Positions 17,274 to 24,416 of a stretch of 40,703 nt of DNA are shown in pieces (within the stretch, counting starts at the first letter, position 1; each line of letters opens with the position of its first letter). The position numbers were made by a program, and so were the translations under genes. The notes beneath the pieces were generated by a model. It made no database searches. It saw only the letters and a program-made list of their open reading frames with translations, and was not told the origin of the DNA. This DNA is from an uncultured Bacteroidales bacterium (lineage in GTDB: Bacteria > Bacteroidota > Bacteroidia > Bacteroidales > UBA932), in the NCBI GenBank assembly GCA_944323245.1, contig CALURT010000024.1:1-40703 (forward strand), given 5' to 3'.

Positions 17274-17439
17274 GAAAACCAAATACTTGACAATCATACA
17301 TTTTCGTAAGACGATTTCCTGATTTTGCATGGCATTCCCATGTTTTACGTCAAAAATCCGATATTTTATCAGACAAAAGTGATATTTTATGAAATTTTTA
17401 TGTAGATTTGCAACTGTTAATCCCCCTCTTGATAAGAGG
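17253..17439. other. Invertible promoter segment (fimbrial phase switch)
   Basis: About 161 bases between two inverted repeat cores lie between the first gene of the fimbrial operon and a tyrosine recombinase gene. The only recognisable Bacteroidota -7 element inside points right (TAGATTTG, 17403-17410), away from the operon. Inversion would place it on the minus strand at about 17282-17289, some 40-50 bases before the DUF3575 ATG, reading into the operon. This matches the inverton-type phase switches known for Bacteroidota surface loci. The present orientation would be OFF for the fimbriae. Confidence 0.75.
17403..17410 (+). promoter_or_regulatory. Promoter -7 element inside the invertible segment
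   Basis: TAGATTTG is a full TAnnTTTG match. No exact TTTG is present 17-23 bases upstream, only an AT-rich TTTTATGA-like stretch. As written it would start transcripts near 17417 running antisense through the end of the recombinase gene. Confidence 0.55.
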
Positions 17440-17442
17440 GAG
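17419..17442 (+). repeat. Right inverted repeat (IRR) of the invertible segment
   Basis: It contains the perfect core TCTTGATAAGAGG (17427-17439). The arm is itself palindromic (CCCTCTT-GAT-AAGAGGG), as expected for a site bound by a recombinase dimer. It lies 17 bases from the recombinase stop codon. Confidence 0.8.
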
Positions 17443-17458
17443 TCCGGTTTCCGGCAAT

Positions 17459-18532
17459 CTATTCCAATTTTTTCAATATCAAATTATTGGCATTGTCTAT
17501 AAGTGCATTGTCCATGGCAGCGAGATAAATTTGCGTGGTATTTTCCGAATCATGGCCCATACCTGCGCTGATGACAGACAAGGGTATATTCTGGCTTTTA
17601 GCGATACTGGCCCATGAATGTCTGCTGACGTACATCGTCAAGCCTGTCTGCAGTCCTGCCTTTGCCGATATGCCCTTGAGCTTGTTGTTTACCAAACGCA
17701 GGGCATTCCTGTACTGCAGCCTTTCGTTGCCCTGCGTCTTGATTATGGGCAGCAGGTAACCGTTCCCGTTTGCAGGGTACTTGTCGATAATTTCCTGCAT
17801 GGATTTTTCCCAGCGGATGAACAGCTGCTGTCCTGTCTTGCGCCTGCGGTAGGAAAGGATGCCGTCCCGAAGATCCTTTGTCCTTAGAAAAGCCATGTCT
17901 ATGAACGACATTCCTCTCGTGTAAAACGAAAATAGGAACATGTCCCTTGCAAAATCCGAAGAGGACCCGGCAGGCAGGTCAAGTTCCCTGATTCTTCTGA
18001 TGACAGCCAACGGCACGGCCCGTTTGACCGTCCTGTCTATCCCCGTGTAGACATGCCTGAAAGGATAACGTTGCGCTGTCATCCCCTTTTCCACGGCCCG
18101 GTTGTACACGGCCCGAAGAATCCGGTTATAAAACGAAACCGAATTCATGACCACGCCGAGCGATTTCAGATAAGCCTCGTATTCTGCCATCAGGTCCGAG
18201 TCCATCTCGCTCAGGCTGAGGTCTTCCCCGTTCCTGAACCGTCTGAAACTGTTAAATGCTGTTGTGTAATTCTCGGCGGTCCTCTCTCTGCCCATACGTT
18301 TCAGACGGAAAATGACATCTTCCATGAAAAGGAAAAAGGATTCCTCCTTTTCTCTTTCCCGGAACGGTTTCACCATTTCATCTGCACAAGTTCCATCTGT
18401 CGGAAATTCCCTGCGGGCATTGTCTGTCATGTTGTTCGTCATGTTGTCTGCCACGTTGTCGGGCATGGGGACAGGCCCGGATGGCCGTCCGCCGACTGTC
18501 GACGGACGGAATTTTACTTTTATTACAGTCAT
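17459..18532 (-). CDS. Tyrosine recombinase, probable invertase of the adjacent promoter
   Basis: The 357-residue product has a SAM-like core-binding domain (about 65-150) and a catalytic domain. Visible catalytic residues are Arg206 (FYTRGMSF), Lys232 (RRKTGQ), Arg304 (SRHSWA), His327 (GMGHDS) and the nucleophile Tyr336 (TQIYLA). The position of the canonical HxxR histidine is Tyr301, a change I recall from other Bacteroidota recombinases. The N-terminus (about 23-40) holds short Asn/Asp/Met repeats (DNVADNMTNNMTDN). It belongs to the family of small Bacteroidota recombinases that flip local promoters. It sits immediately beside the inverted repeats and upstream of the fimbrial operon, so it is probably the switch enzyme; an integrase role for the whole island is the alternative. 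Confidence 0.85.
   Translation of the reverse strand: MTVIKVKFRPSTVGGRPSGPVPMPDNVADNMTNNMTDNARREFPTDGTCADEMVKPFREREKEESFFLFMEDVIFRLKRMGRERTAENYTTAFNSFRRFRNGEDLSLSEMDSDLMAEYEAYLKSLGVVMNSVSFYNRILRAVYNRAVEKGMTAQRYPFRHVYTGIDRTVKRAVPLAVIRRIRELDLPAGSSSDFARDMFLFSFYTRGMSFIDMAFLRTKDLRDGILSYRRRKTGQQLFIRWEKSMQEIIDKYPANGNGYLLPIIKTQGNERLQYRNALRLVNNKLKGISAKAGLQTGLTMYVSRHSWASIAKSQNIPLSVISAGMGHDSENTTQIYLAAMDNALIDNANNLILKKLE
18421..18468 (-). repeat. 12-bp tandem microrepeats in the recombinase N-terminus
   Basis: Four roughly 12-base units based on ATGTTGTCTGTC occur in a row and encode the PDNVADNMTNNMTDN stretch on the minus strand. They keep the frame and could vary in number. Confidence 0.6.
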
Positions 18533-18559
18533 ACCTTTATCCTTTAATCTGATTTTCCA

Positions 18560-18567
18560 TATCTTTG
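18560..18567 (+). promoter_or_regulatory. -7 element upstream of the GNAT gene
   Basis: TATCTTTG matches TAnnTTTG and ends 15 bases before the chosen ATG at 18583. No good -33 element is visible. Confidence 0.5.
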
Positions 18568-18582
18568 CAAAAATGGAAATCT

Positions 18583-19071
18583 ATGGAGAAATATGGCATG
18601 ATTGACATAAACGATATTGAAAAAGACGCCAGGACTCCGGAACTTGTCGCAGAACTGCTCGGAATCTGGGAAGCGTCCGTCCGGGCCTCTCACAGTTTCC
18701 TGACAGAAAACGACATCCGGAATCTCCGTCCTCAGGCGGAAGAAGCCATCCGGCAAATCGGGACATTATGGGTGGCCGATGCCGGCAATGCGCATATCGG
18801 ATTCATGGGCATCGATTCCGGCAAGATAGAAATGCTGTTCCTGCATCCGGACTGTTTCCGCAAAGGCGCAGGAAGGATATTGGTGCAAAAAGCATTTTCA
18901 GAGTCGGGCGTGCAATATGTCGATGTCAACGAACAGAACCCTTCGGCAGTGCAATTCTACGAACGGATGGGCTTCCGCACATTCCGCCGTGACAGCACCG
19001 ACGACTATGGCAATCCCTTCCCCATCCTGAGGATGAAACGGGAAGCGAGCGACATCAATTCGTCGAACTGA
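18583..19071 (+). CDS. GNAT family N-acetyltransferase
   Basis: The 162-residue protein resembles the YjaB/AtsE-type GNAT acetyltransferases, which move an acetyl group from acetyl-CoA to an amine. It shows an N-terminal ELLGIWEASVRASHSFL helix and the strand IEMLFLHPDCF. The acetyl-CoA pyrophosphate loop FRKGAGR is followed by a helix (ILVQKAF). The NEQNPSAVQFYERMGF segment that closes the fold comes next. ATG 18583 was chosen because the -7 promoter element overlaps the upstream part of the frame. It is divergent from the recombinase gene. The substrate cannot be inferred. Confidence 0.82.
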   Translation: MEKYGMIDINDIEKDARTPELVAELLGIWEASVRASHSFLTENDIRNLRPQAEEAIRQIGTLWVADAGNAHIGFMGIDSGKIEMLFLHPDCFRKGAGRILVQKAFSESGVQYVDVNEQNPSAVQFYERMGFRTFRRDSTDDYGNPFPILRMKREASDINSSN

Positions 19072-19112
19072 CGTTATAATAATTCAAAACGGATATGATA
19101 AAACATTCAGAT

Positions 19113-20282
19113 ATGAAAGCGATTTTAATTACCATCTTATGTGCAATGTCGACATTGCTGTCCGCCCAGACAATTGATTTTGATAAAGTCACATTCACCA
19201 AGTATGCAACTGTAATGTCGGAAAATGACCTAAGCAATCCATCGGCATTGCGTAATGTACATAATGGCAAATTTACCGTGTATATAGTGACTGATGACAA
19301 GCACAGTGTAATAACCATTGCAAATGTTACATCCGGCGATTTGGGAATTGAAAGTATTGTTCCTGAGAGCGACATTTCAACCTCTGGTTTAGATATATGT
19401 GTCGTTGACAACTATAAAACCGCTTCAAACGATGGAAGCACTATACTCCTCCATGGTATGTTATTCTGGGATTTCATATGTATTGTTGGTGCAAGTGAAT
19501 CGATTGAAGAAGTCGAGGAAATGGCAGAAAAAGTGGAACACATATATGTTGCGCTACATTATGCTTCAGAAACCGACACTACACCAGATCTTATGGCAAT
19601 CTATGTCGGGAATGTCAATACATATCCATTTACAGTATTTTTTAATGACTCTACAGACGATTCCGCAAACCGGCCATCGCAGGGAATAAAGCCGAGCGCC
19701 ACTTCAGGTACTCTCAATGGACACGAATGGGTGGACCTCGGACTGCCTTCCGGAACCAAATGGGCAACCTGCAATATAGGGGCCAACGATTATACGGAAC
19801 TTGGGGATTATTTTGCATACGGTGAGACTTCTCCTAAAAAAACATATAGCTATGAGAATCACGCCTATACTAAACACGAAAATGATGTATCTTATAACTT
19901 GACAAAAAAAGAGTTGCCCTATACTATAAGCAACACTGCACACGATGCTGCATACATCAATTGGGGTAAAGGATGGAGAATGCCCACCAAAACAGAATTC
20001 CTCGAGTTATACAGTAAATGCAAAGTTACGAGAGTAGGAAATCTGTTAAAGTTTACTGGACCTAACGGAAATCATATTTATTTAAATACAGGTGGATACA
20101 GATTTTTTGATCGGTGCCTTCACTTGAATAAATATTGCATCTACTGGACAAGTTCAAATGTCAATAATAATATGTCTATTCCGAAGGTATTCAGCCTTAA
20201 CGAGAAAAATACAGACGCTGAAATAGATTTGTCCCCCTATGTCGGTTGCCTGATTCGTCCGGTCTCCGACAAATCTCATTAA
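19113..20282 (+). CDS. Secreted protein with C-terminal FISUMP domain
   Basis: The 389-residue product has a signal peptide (MKAILITILCAMSTLLSAQ). Its N-terminal domain of about 185 residues I do not recognise. A FISUMP (Fibrobacter succinogenes major paralogous) domain starts near NGHEWVDLGLPSGTKWATCNIGA and runs through GDYFAYGE, GWRMPTKTEFLELYSKC and a closing YWTSSN...VGCLIRPV segment. The fold is lectin-like and such proteins are usually exported, but a binding partner is unknown. The coding sequence is clearly more AT-rich than the flanking core genes, suggesting transfer. ATG 19113 is preferred over 19095 because it begins the signal peptide. Confidence 0.8.
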   Translation: MKAILITILCAMSTLLSAQTIDFDKVTFTKYATVMSENDLSNPSALRNVHNGKFTVYIVTDDKHSVITIANVTSGDLGIESIVPESDISTSGLDICVVDNYKTASNDGSTILLHGMLFWDFICIVGASESIEEVEEMAEKVEHIYVALHYASETDTTPDLMAIYVGNVNTYPFTVFFNDSTDDSANRPSQGIKPSATSGTLNGHEWVDLGLPSGTKWATCNIGANDYTELGDYFAYGETSPKKTYSYENHAYTKHENDVSYNLTKKELPYTISNTAHDAAYINWGKGWRMPTKTEFLELYSKCKVTRVGNLLKFTGPNGNHIYLNTGGYRFFDRCLHLNKYCIYWTSSNVNNNMSIPKVFSLNEKNTDAEIDLSPYVGCLIRPVSDKSH

Positions 20283-20311
20283 TGTCAAAACAAAATAACC
20301 GCTATCTGCAC

Positions 20312-20345
20312 AACACCGTCCCCGCAGGGGCGGAACTTGCACAGG
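20312..20345 (+). repeat. Short string shared with the DUF1016 gene
   Basis: CCGTCCCCGCAG and GAACTTGCACAGG, separated by a few bases, recur in the same order at 23549-23575 inside the DUF1016 nuclease gene. The rest of the 174-base gap between FISUMP and relB genes shows no gene. The string could be a relic of another DUF1016 copy. It also forms a GC hairpin (CCCC-GCA-GGGG) without a T run. Confidence 0.35.
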
Positions 20346-20399
20346 AAAAGGGTCCTTCCCTTTGTCGTATGTACTTTTGTTAAAAATACGGCTATTGTC

Positions 20400-20430
20400 T
20401 TGCTATAATCAATACATTGTATTATATTTG
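20400..20430 (+). promoter_or_regulatory. Promoter of the RelB-PIN operon
   Basis: TTG at 20400-20402 is followed after 20 bases by TATATTTG at 20423-20430, a good Bacteroidota promoter. It lies 26 bases before the antitoxin ATG. Confidence 0.65.
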
Positions 20431-20440
20431 CCTATACGAT

Positions 20441-20458
20441 ATAATAATAGATTATTAT
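20441..20458. promoter_or_regulatory. Palindromic operator candidate over the antitoxin start
   Basis: ATAATAAT-AG-ATTATTAT is a perfect inverted repeat whose right arm includes the first two bases of the antitoxin ATG (20457). It lies just downstream of the promoter, the usual place for autorepression by a RelB/DinJ antitoxin. Confidence 0.55.
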
Positions 20459-20750
20459 GGGACAAGCAACATTATCAATGAGGGTGGATGACACCCTGAA
20501 GAAAAAATTCGATATGATATGCGATGATTTCGGCTTCACAAGTACTGCTGCGATCACCGTATTCATGAAAACGGTCGTGCGTGAGAGGCGCATTCCGTTC
20601 GAGATAAAGGCATCCGGCAGGGATCAGATAAATAAAGAAGCATGGGAGGCATTCCTTGAAATGAGGACCCAGGCAGCCTCCGCAGGGGCGCATGATCTTA
20701 CACTTGATGAAATTAACGCCGAGATACAGAATGCCCGCAATGAAAGATAA
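20457..20750 (+). CDS. RelB/DinJ-family antitoxin
   Basis: The 97-residue protein begins MGQATLSMRVDDTLKKKFD and continues GFTSTAAITVFMKTVVRERRIPFEI. This is the ribbon-helix-helix DNA-binding domain and linker typical of RelB/DinJ antitoxins. The variable tail (DLTLDEINAEIQNARNER) would bind and neutralise the toxin. The tail's coding end overlaps the start of the PIN-domain gene, forming a two-gene type II module. It has its own promoter and a palindrome over its start codon, consistent with autoregulation. Confidence 0.88.
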   Translation: MGQATLSMRVDDTLKKKFDMICDDFGFTSTAAITVFMKTVVRERRIPFEIKASGRDQINKEAWEAFLEMRTQAASAGAHDLTLDEINAEIQNARNER

Positions 20751-21153
20751 AATCTTTGCCGTCATCGACACCAATGTCATTGTCTCTGCACTCTTATCAG
20801 GTAATCTTGAATCCAATCCTGTCAAAGTCTTCCGTGCAATCGTGCAGGAACAGATTGTTCCTCTGTACAATGACGAGATACTTGAGGAATACAGGTGCGT
20901 ATTATCAAGACCGAAGTTTCATCTGGATCTTCCATTGATAGACACAGTCATCAAGGCTATCATTGCCGATGGTTTGAATATAGACAGGACTCCGGCAACA
21001 GATATCGATTTCCCGGATCCGAAAGACATCGTATTCTACGAGGTCGCTCTTTCCGTCGAAGATTCTTATCTTGTTACAGGCAATATCAGACATTTTCCTG
21101 TAAAACCATTCGTTGTCACTCCTGCCGAAATAGTCCGCATACTGGAAGATTAG
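20731..21153 (+). CDS. PIN-domain toxin (COG1569 type)
   Basis: The 140-residue protein carries the PIN ribonuclease fold. It has a first acidic residue in VIDTNVIVSALLSG, then EILEEYRCVLSRPKF with its glutamate, DPKDIVFYEVA and SVEDSYLVTGNIRHF. This is the putative toxin component PIN family that is often paired with RelB/DinJ-like antitoxins in Bacteroidota. Such toxins cleave RNA in a metal-dependent way. The start is ATG 20731 (MPAMKDK) or ATG 20740; both overlap the antitoxin gene, implying coupled translation. Target RNA is unknown. Confidence 0.85.
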   Translation: MPAMKDKIFAVIDTNVIVSALLSGNLESNPVKVFRAIVQEQIVPLYNDEILEEYRCVLSRPKFHLDLPLIDTVIKAIIADGLNIDRTPATDIDFPDPKDIVFYEVALSVEDSYLVTGNIRHFPVKPFVVTPAEIVRILED

Positions 21154-21159
21154 AACTTG

Positions 21160-21167
21160 TATATTTG
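21160..21167 (+). promoter_or_regulatory. Orphan -7 element after the PIN gene
   Basis: TATATTTG fits TAnnTTTG but has no evident gene directly after it. The following 340 bases hold repeat copy A and then the next promoter. It may be fortuitous. Confidence 0.25.
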
Positions 21168-21241
21168 CGGAACAGGAGGATTTCTTTAAGTCAAAAATTG
21201 CTCTATTTCAGCGAACTTTCCAAAATCTGTCAGAACCTCAA

Positions 21242-21355
21242 GAGCCGCAAGGCAGCATACTTGGGGGCGTTTTCAATTTTACACCTATTCTATCACCCCC
21301 TATTCCAGCGGCGTCAGCCGTGCGCCCGTTCTCACTCCTCAGGCTCCGTTCCGCC
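21242..21355 (+). repeat. Dispersed island repeat, copy A
   Basis: This copy has two parts shared with copy C: a left block (GAGCCGCAAGGCAGCAT, CTTGGGG, CGTTTTCAATTTTA) and the ~55-base core starting TTCCAGCGGCGTCAGCC, present in all four copies. It fills most of the 356-base gap between the PIN toxin gene and the winged-helix gene, in which I see no protein-coding gene. The open frame crossing this gap is an accidental upstream extension of the winged-helix gene. Confidence 0.7.
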
Positions 21356-21457
21356 GACCACCGCTGTTCGCCACGCTCCTCAGTCACCTTCAATGTACCG
21401 ACATTCTGGACATAAGATTGATAATCAGGATACCTGCGATAATCAATGCCTGCTGCA

Positions 21458-21490
21458 TTTGCGAATAACGATACAAGATAAGTATCTTTG
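21458..21490 (+). promoter_or_regulatory. Promoter of the winged-helix gene
   Basis: TTTG at 21458-21461, 21 bases, then TATCTTTG at 21483-21490: a full Bacteroidota promoter 19 bases before the ATG at 21510. Confidence 0.7.
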
Positions 21491-21509
21491 TTTCCACAAA
21501 AAGCAATAT

Positions 21510-22520
21510 ATGAGCATATCGAACATAAGACTATTGAATCAACAATTGGTCAATCCGCAAATGTCAGATATCCATGAATTGGTCTCATGGATGGGGATGC
21601 TGCAGGCCCAAGAATACACAATGATGCGTTGGGCGGCCGGCATTCGCCTGAAACAGCCCTCCATGTCATCATTCCGTAAAGCCTTTGATTCAGGGCAAGT
21701 TGTCAGGACGCATCTGTTCAGATGTACTTGGCAGTTGGTCGCAGCCGAGGATCTGCGCTGGATGCTGAAATTGTGTGCCGATAAAAACAAGAAAGCAATC
21801 AGATATTACGGACAAGGCATTTCTGAGAAAGACTTTGAACACTCATGCGACCTCATCTGTCAGGCACTTGCAGGGCAACAATCCATGACCAAAGAAGCCA
21901 TTATTGCCAGTTTAAGGGAACTCGGGCTTTCCGGTGATGCCTATACAATGACCAAATATCTTCAAATGGCTGAAGCAGAAGGACTGATATGCAGCGGACA
22001 TCTTGATGACAATCAAAACACATACGCTCTGATTGACGGACGGATACCATCAGCAAACGAACCCTCACGGGAAGAATCGGTAATCCTGCTTGCAAGAAAG
22101 TATTTCCGCAGCCATTCACCGGCCACATTGAAAGACTTTGTATGGTGGACAAACCTCAGCACAGGTGAATGTAAAAATGCCATAGACTCCATTGCCGGCG
22201 AATTGACGGCAGAACGCCATAATGACGATATATATTACATACATCAAGACTGCAGGACAAAAGGCTGCCACAAGAAAATCCTGTTGTTACCGTCCTATGA
22301 CGAATATCTGATAGGCTACAAGAGCCGCCATCATGCAATCGCAGAACAGTTCTGCCGACAAGCCTACAACAAAAACGGCATTTTCTATCCCGTTATTGTG
22401 CAGAATGGTGAAGTCATAGGAAACTGGCATCCTAACAAAAAGGCGACCTTCTTCGAAGATGGAAACAAGGTGGATATCTCAAGATTACTTTCGGACTTTC
22501 ATCAATTCATGGACTGTTGA
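21510..22520 (+). CDS. Winged-helix DNA-binding protein (HTH_42, AlkZ/YcaQ-like)
   Basis: The 336-residue product belongs to the HTH_42 superfamily, whose members AlkZ and YcaQ are DNA glycosylases that unhook interstrand crosslinks. It shows the N-terminal LLNQQL and HELVSWMGMLQAQE segments, with Gln32 and Gln34 forming the QxQ motif of AlkZ-type enzymes. RTHLFRCTWQLVAAEDLRWML follows, as do winged-helix regions and the C-terminal LLLPSYDEYLIGYKSR segment. The frame runs 205 codons further upstream, but that part overlaps the PIN gene and repeat A. ATG 21510 follows a strong promoter and opens with family-like sequence. Glycosylase activity is inferred; Bacteroidota homologues are mostly uncharacterised. 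Confidence 0.8.
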   Translation: MSISNIRLLNQQLVNPQMSDIHELVSWMGMLQAQEYTMMRWAAGIRLKQPSMSSFRKAFDSGQVVRTHLFRCTWQLVAAEDLRWMLKLCADKNKKAIRYYGQGISEKDFEHSCDLICQALAGQQSMTKEAIIASLRELGLSGDAYTMTKYLQMAEAEGLICSGHLDDNQNTYALIDGRIPSANEPSREESVILLARKYFRSHSPATLKDFVWWTNLSTGECKNAIDSIAGELTAERHNDDIYYIHQDCRTKGCHKKILLLPSYDEYLIGYKSRHHAIAEQFCRQAYNKNGIFYPVIVQNGEVIGNWHPNKKATFFEDGNKVDISRLLSDFHQFMDC

Positions 22521-22527
22521 GATTGTA

Positions 22528-22598
22528 AAAATTCCCGCCCGCCCGTTCCAGCGGTGTCAGCCGTGCGCCCGTCCTCACTCCGCATGCTCCGTTCCGCC
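22528..22598 (+). repeat. Dispersed island repeat, copy B
   Basis: This copy begins eight bases after the winged-helix stop codon. Its core starts TTCCAGCGGTGTCAGCC and continues through TCCTCACTCCGCATGCTCC. It is closest to copy D, with which it shares the upstream AAATTCCC and CCCGCCCG segment. The rest of the 391-base gap (to 22911) is GC-rich sequence with only junk frames, then the next promoter. On the minus strand the core reads VRTGARLTPLERAGG. Confidence 0.75.
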
Positions 22599-22876
22599 AG
22601 CCCCACCGCTGACCACTCCACAAGCCCCACAAAACGCAAGACTGATAACTGCACTCCACTCCGTGGCCGTCCTCCGGACTGCTCGCTCTCAGATGTCCAC
22701 AAGCATGTCCTCGCACAATTCACAGCAACAGACCTCGATGCCGGAGCATAGTCCGAGCGCACGGAAAATAAAGCTAAACTTAACCTATCCAATCCCGCCC
22801 CAGCAGTAAATGCAGAGACGGATTTTTTCTTTCCAAATATTTCAGCAGAAGAATATCCCCACATCAAAAGAATCTC

Positions 22877-22884
22877 TATCTTTG
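22877..22884 (+). promoter_or_regulatory. -7 element upstream of the DUF1016 nuclease gene
   Basis: TATCTTTG matches TAnnTTTG and ends 27 bases before the ATG at 22912. No convincing -33 element. Confidence 0.5.
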
Positions 22885-22911
22885 CAAGAGTACACTCGAC
22901 ATACTGACGAT

Positions 22912-24093
22912 ATGGACAACACCCCGACAGTCGTAAAGATTCACGATGTGAACATAGACAAGGACTACATCAACTGGATAGAAGAACTCAAATCCAGATA
23001 CCGCAGCGCACAGATAAAAGCCGCCGTCAAGGTCAATGCCGAGAAGCTGCACTTCAACTGGGAACTCGGCCGCGACCTTGTCATCCGCAAAGCCGAAGAA
23101 AGATGGGGATCAGGAGTAGTCGAACAGCTCAGCCTCGACCTCCAGGCCGCATTTCCGGAATCCAAAGGATTCAGCGCATCGAATTTATGGAGGATGAAGC
23201 AGTGGTATCAATTCTACTGCAATGGAGCCGGGAAACTCGCACAAGTTGCGCGAGAATTACAAACACATGATTATCAAAATGTAAGAAAACTCGCACAAGC
23301 TGCGCGAGAAAATCTCCATGCCAACAACATACAGAAAGAGGGAACTGATTTTCCAGATATCCTTGCCTGCGTTCCATGGGGTCATCATATTGAAATCATC
23401 GCCAAATGCAAAAATATCGATGAGTCGATCTTCTATATTCTGAAGACCATATCCGGAGGCTGGAGCCGCAACACTTTGATAAACTGCATCAAAGCAGACT
23501 ACTATCACACATCCGGCGGAGCCATATCAAACTTCGCCGACAAACTCCCGTCCCCGCAGAGCGAACTTGCACAGGCTATCACCAAAGACACCTACGACTT
23601 CGGCTTCCTCACCCTCGAAGAAGGATACAAAGAAGAAGCCCTCGAAACCGAACTCGAAAAACACCTCACCCGCTTCCTCCTCGAACTCGGGACTGGTTTC
23701 GCATACCTCGGCAGACAGAAACAGATCATCATCGCAGGAAGACCCCGTAAACTTGACATGCTCTTCTATCACATCCATCTGCGCTGCTACATAGTCATCG
23801 AACTCAAAGCCACACCATTCCAGCCAGAGTATGCCGGCAAACTCAACTACTATGTCAACGCCGTCAACGACCTGATAAAAGGTCCGGACGACAATCCCAC
23901 CATCGGTCTGCTGATATGCAGCAACAAGGACGAAACCGATGTCCAGTACGCCTTTCAGGGCATTCAGACTCCAATGGGCGTAGCCTCTTACACCAATGTA
24001 CAGATCAAAGAAATTCAGGACCAGCTGCCGTCAGTCGAAGAACTGACCAAACGCATCAGGCTGCTTGAAGAACAACTCAGCAAGAAAAAATAA
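22912..24093 (+). CDS. DUF1016 (YhcG-like) PD-(D/E)XK nuclease-domain protein
   Basis: The 393-residue product has the DUF1016 N-terminal domain (NWELGRDLVIRKAEERWGSGVVEQLSLDLQ, FSASNLWRMKQWYQFY). A linker follows, then the YhcG PD-(D/E)XK nuclease domain. Candidate active-site residues are Asp282 (RKLDMLFYH) and Glu297/Lys299 (VIELKA). VPWGHHIEII, GWSRNTLINCI and LLELGTGFAYLGRQ are conserved family segments. The family is widespread in mobile regions and linked to DNA recombination or defence; a precise role is not established. The linker holds two near-identical KLAQVARE/KLAQAARE stretches encoded by quasi-palindromic DNA. ATG 22912 was chosen because the upstream 34 codons overlap the promoter and read as non-conserved. 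A terminator follows. Confidence 0.88.
   Translation: MDNTPTVVKIHDVNIDKDYINWIEELKSRYRSAQIKAAVKVNAEKLHFNWELGRDLVIRKAEERWGSGVVEQLSLDLQAAFPESKGFSASNLWRMKQWYQFYCNGAGKLAQVARELQTHDYQNVRKLAQAARENLHANNIQKEGTDFPDILACVPWGHHIEIIAKCKNIDESIFYILKTISGGWSRNTLINCIKADYYHTSGGAISNFADKLPSPQSELAQAITKDTYDFGFLTLEEGYKEEALETELEKHLTRFLLELGTGFAYLGRQKQIIIAGRPRKLDMLFYHIHLRCYIVIELKATPFQPEYAGKLNYYVNAVNDLIKGPDDNPTIGLLICSNKDETDVQYAFQGIQTPMGVASYTNVQIKEIQDQLPSVEELTKRIRLLEEQLSKKK
23231..23311 (+). repeat. Paired quasi-palindromic microrepeats in the DUF1016 linker
   Basis: AACTCGCACAAGTTGCGCGA and AACTCGCACAAGCTGCGCGA, about 56 bases apart, differ at one position. Each can fold on itself (CTCGC...GCGCGAG). They encode the KLAQ(V/A)ARE pair in frame. 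Confidence 0.7.
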
Positions 24094-24168
24094 TCCCCAA
24101 AACCAGAAAAAACAACATAGACTCCAATTAGAGTCTAAGAACCCACCCGAAAAAACCGTAGATATTTG

Positions 24169-24205
24169 TGCCGTGATTCGATGACCGAGTCACGGCAATC
24201 TTTTT
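24169..24205 (+). terminator. Terminator of the DUF1016 gene
   Basis: TGCCGTGA (24169-24176) pairs with TCACGGCA (24190-24197), followed by ATCTTTTT. It is a good rho-independent terminator 76 bases after the stop. A smaller perfect hairpin (AGACTC/GAGTCT, 24119-24136) precedes it. Confidence 0.7.
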
Positions 24206-24317
24206 CAATCATCATTTCCGGGAGCAGTTCAGATCATTACTGCAGAAATACCCTATTGTCAATGTCAGATTCATGGGATTTCCTGAGTATTGGCAAAAGC
24301 AAATGAGCCTCCCAGAC

Positions 24318-24416
24318 GAGCCGCAAGGCAGCATGCTTGGGGCGTTTTCAATTTTATTCATCACTTGTTCCCGCCCGCCCATTCCAGCGGTGTCAGCCGT
24401 GCGCCAGTCCTCACCC
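24318..24416 (+). repeat. Dispersed island repeat, copy C (inside the ATPase 3' end)
   Basis: This copy has both the left block shared with copy A (GAGCCGCAAGGCAGCAT and CGTTTTCAATTTTA) and the common core starting at TTCCAGCGGTGTCAGCC. The core forms the last ~15 codons of the truncated ATPase on the minus strand (GVRTGARLTPLEWAGGNK) and supplies its stop codon. Confidence 0.75.

Noticed and set aside
17459..18532. Recombinase as integrase of a conjugative or phage element
   Set aside because: No att-like direct repeats flank the island, no tRNA target is near it, and the inverted repeats beside it fit an invertase better. It cannot be fully excluded.
20895..22520. 541-residue open frame covering the winged-helix gene
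   Set aside because: The first 205 codons overlap the PIN gene in another frame and repeat copy A. Only the part from 21510, behind a good promoter, looks like a protein family.
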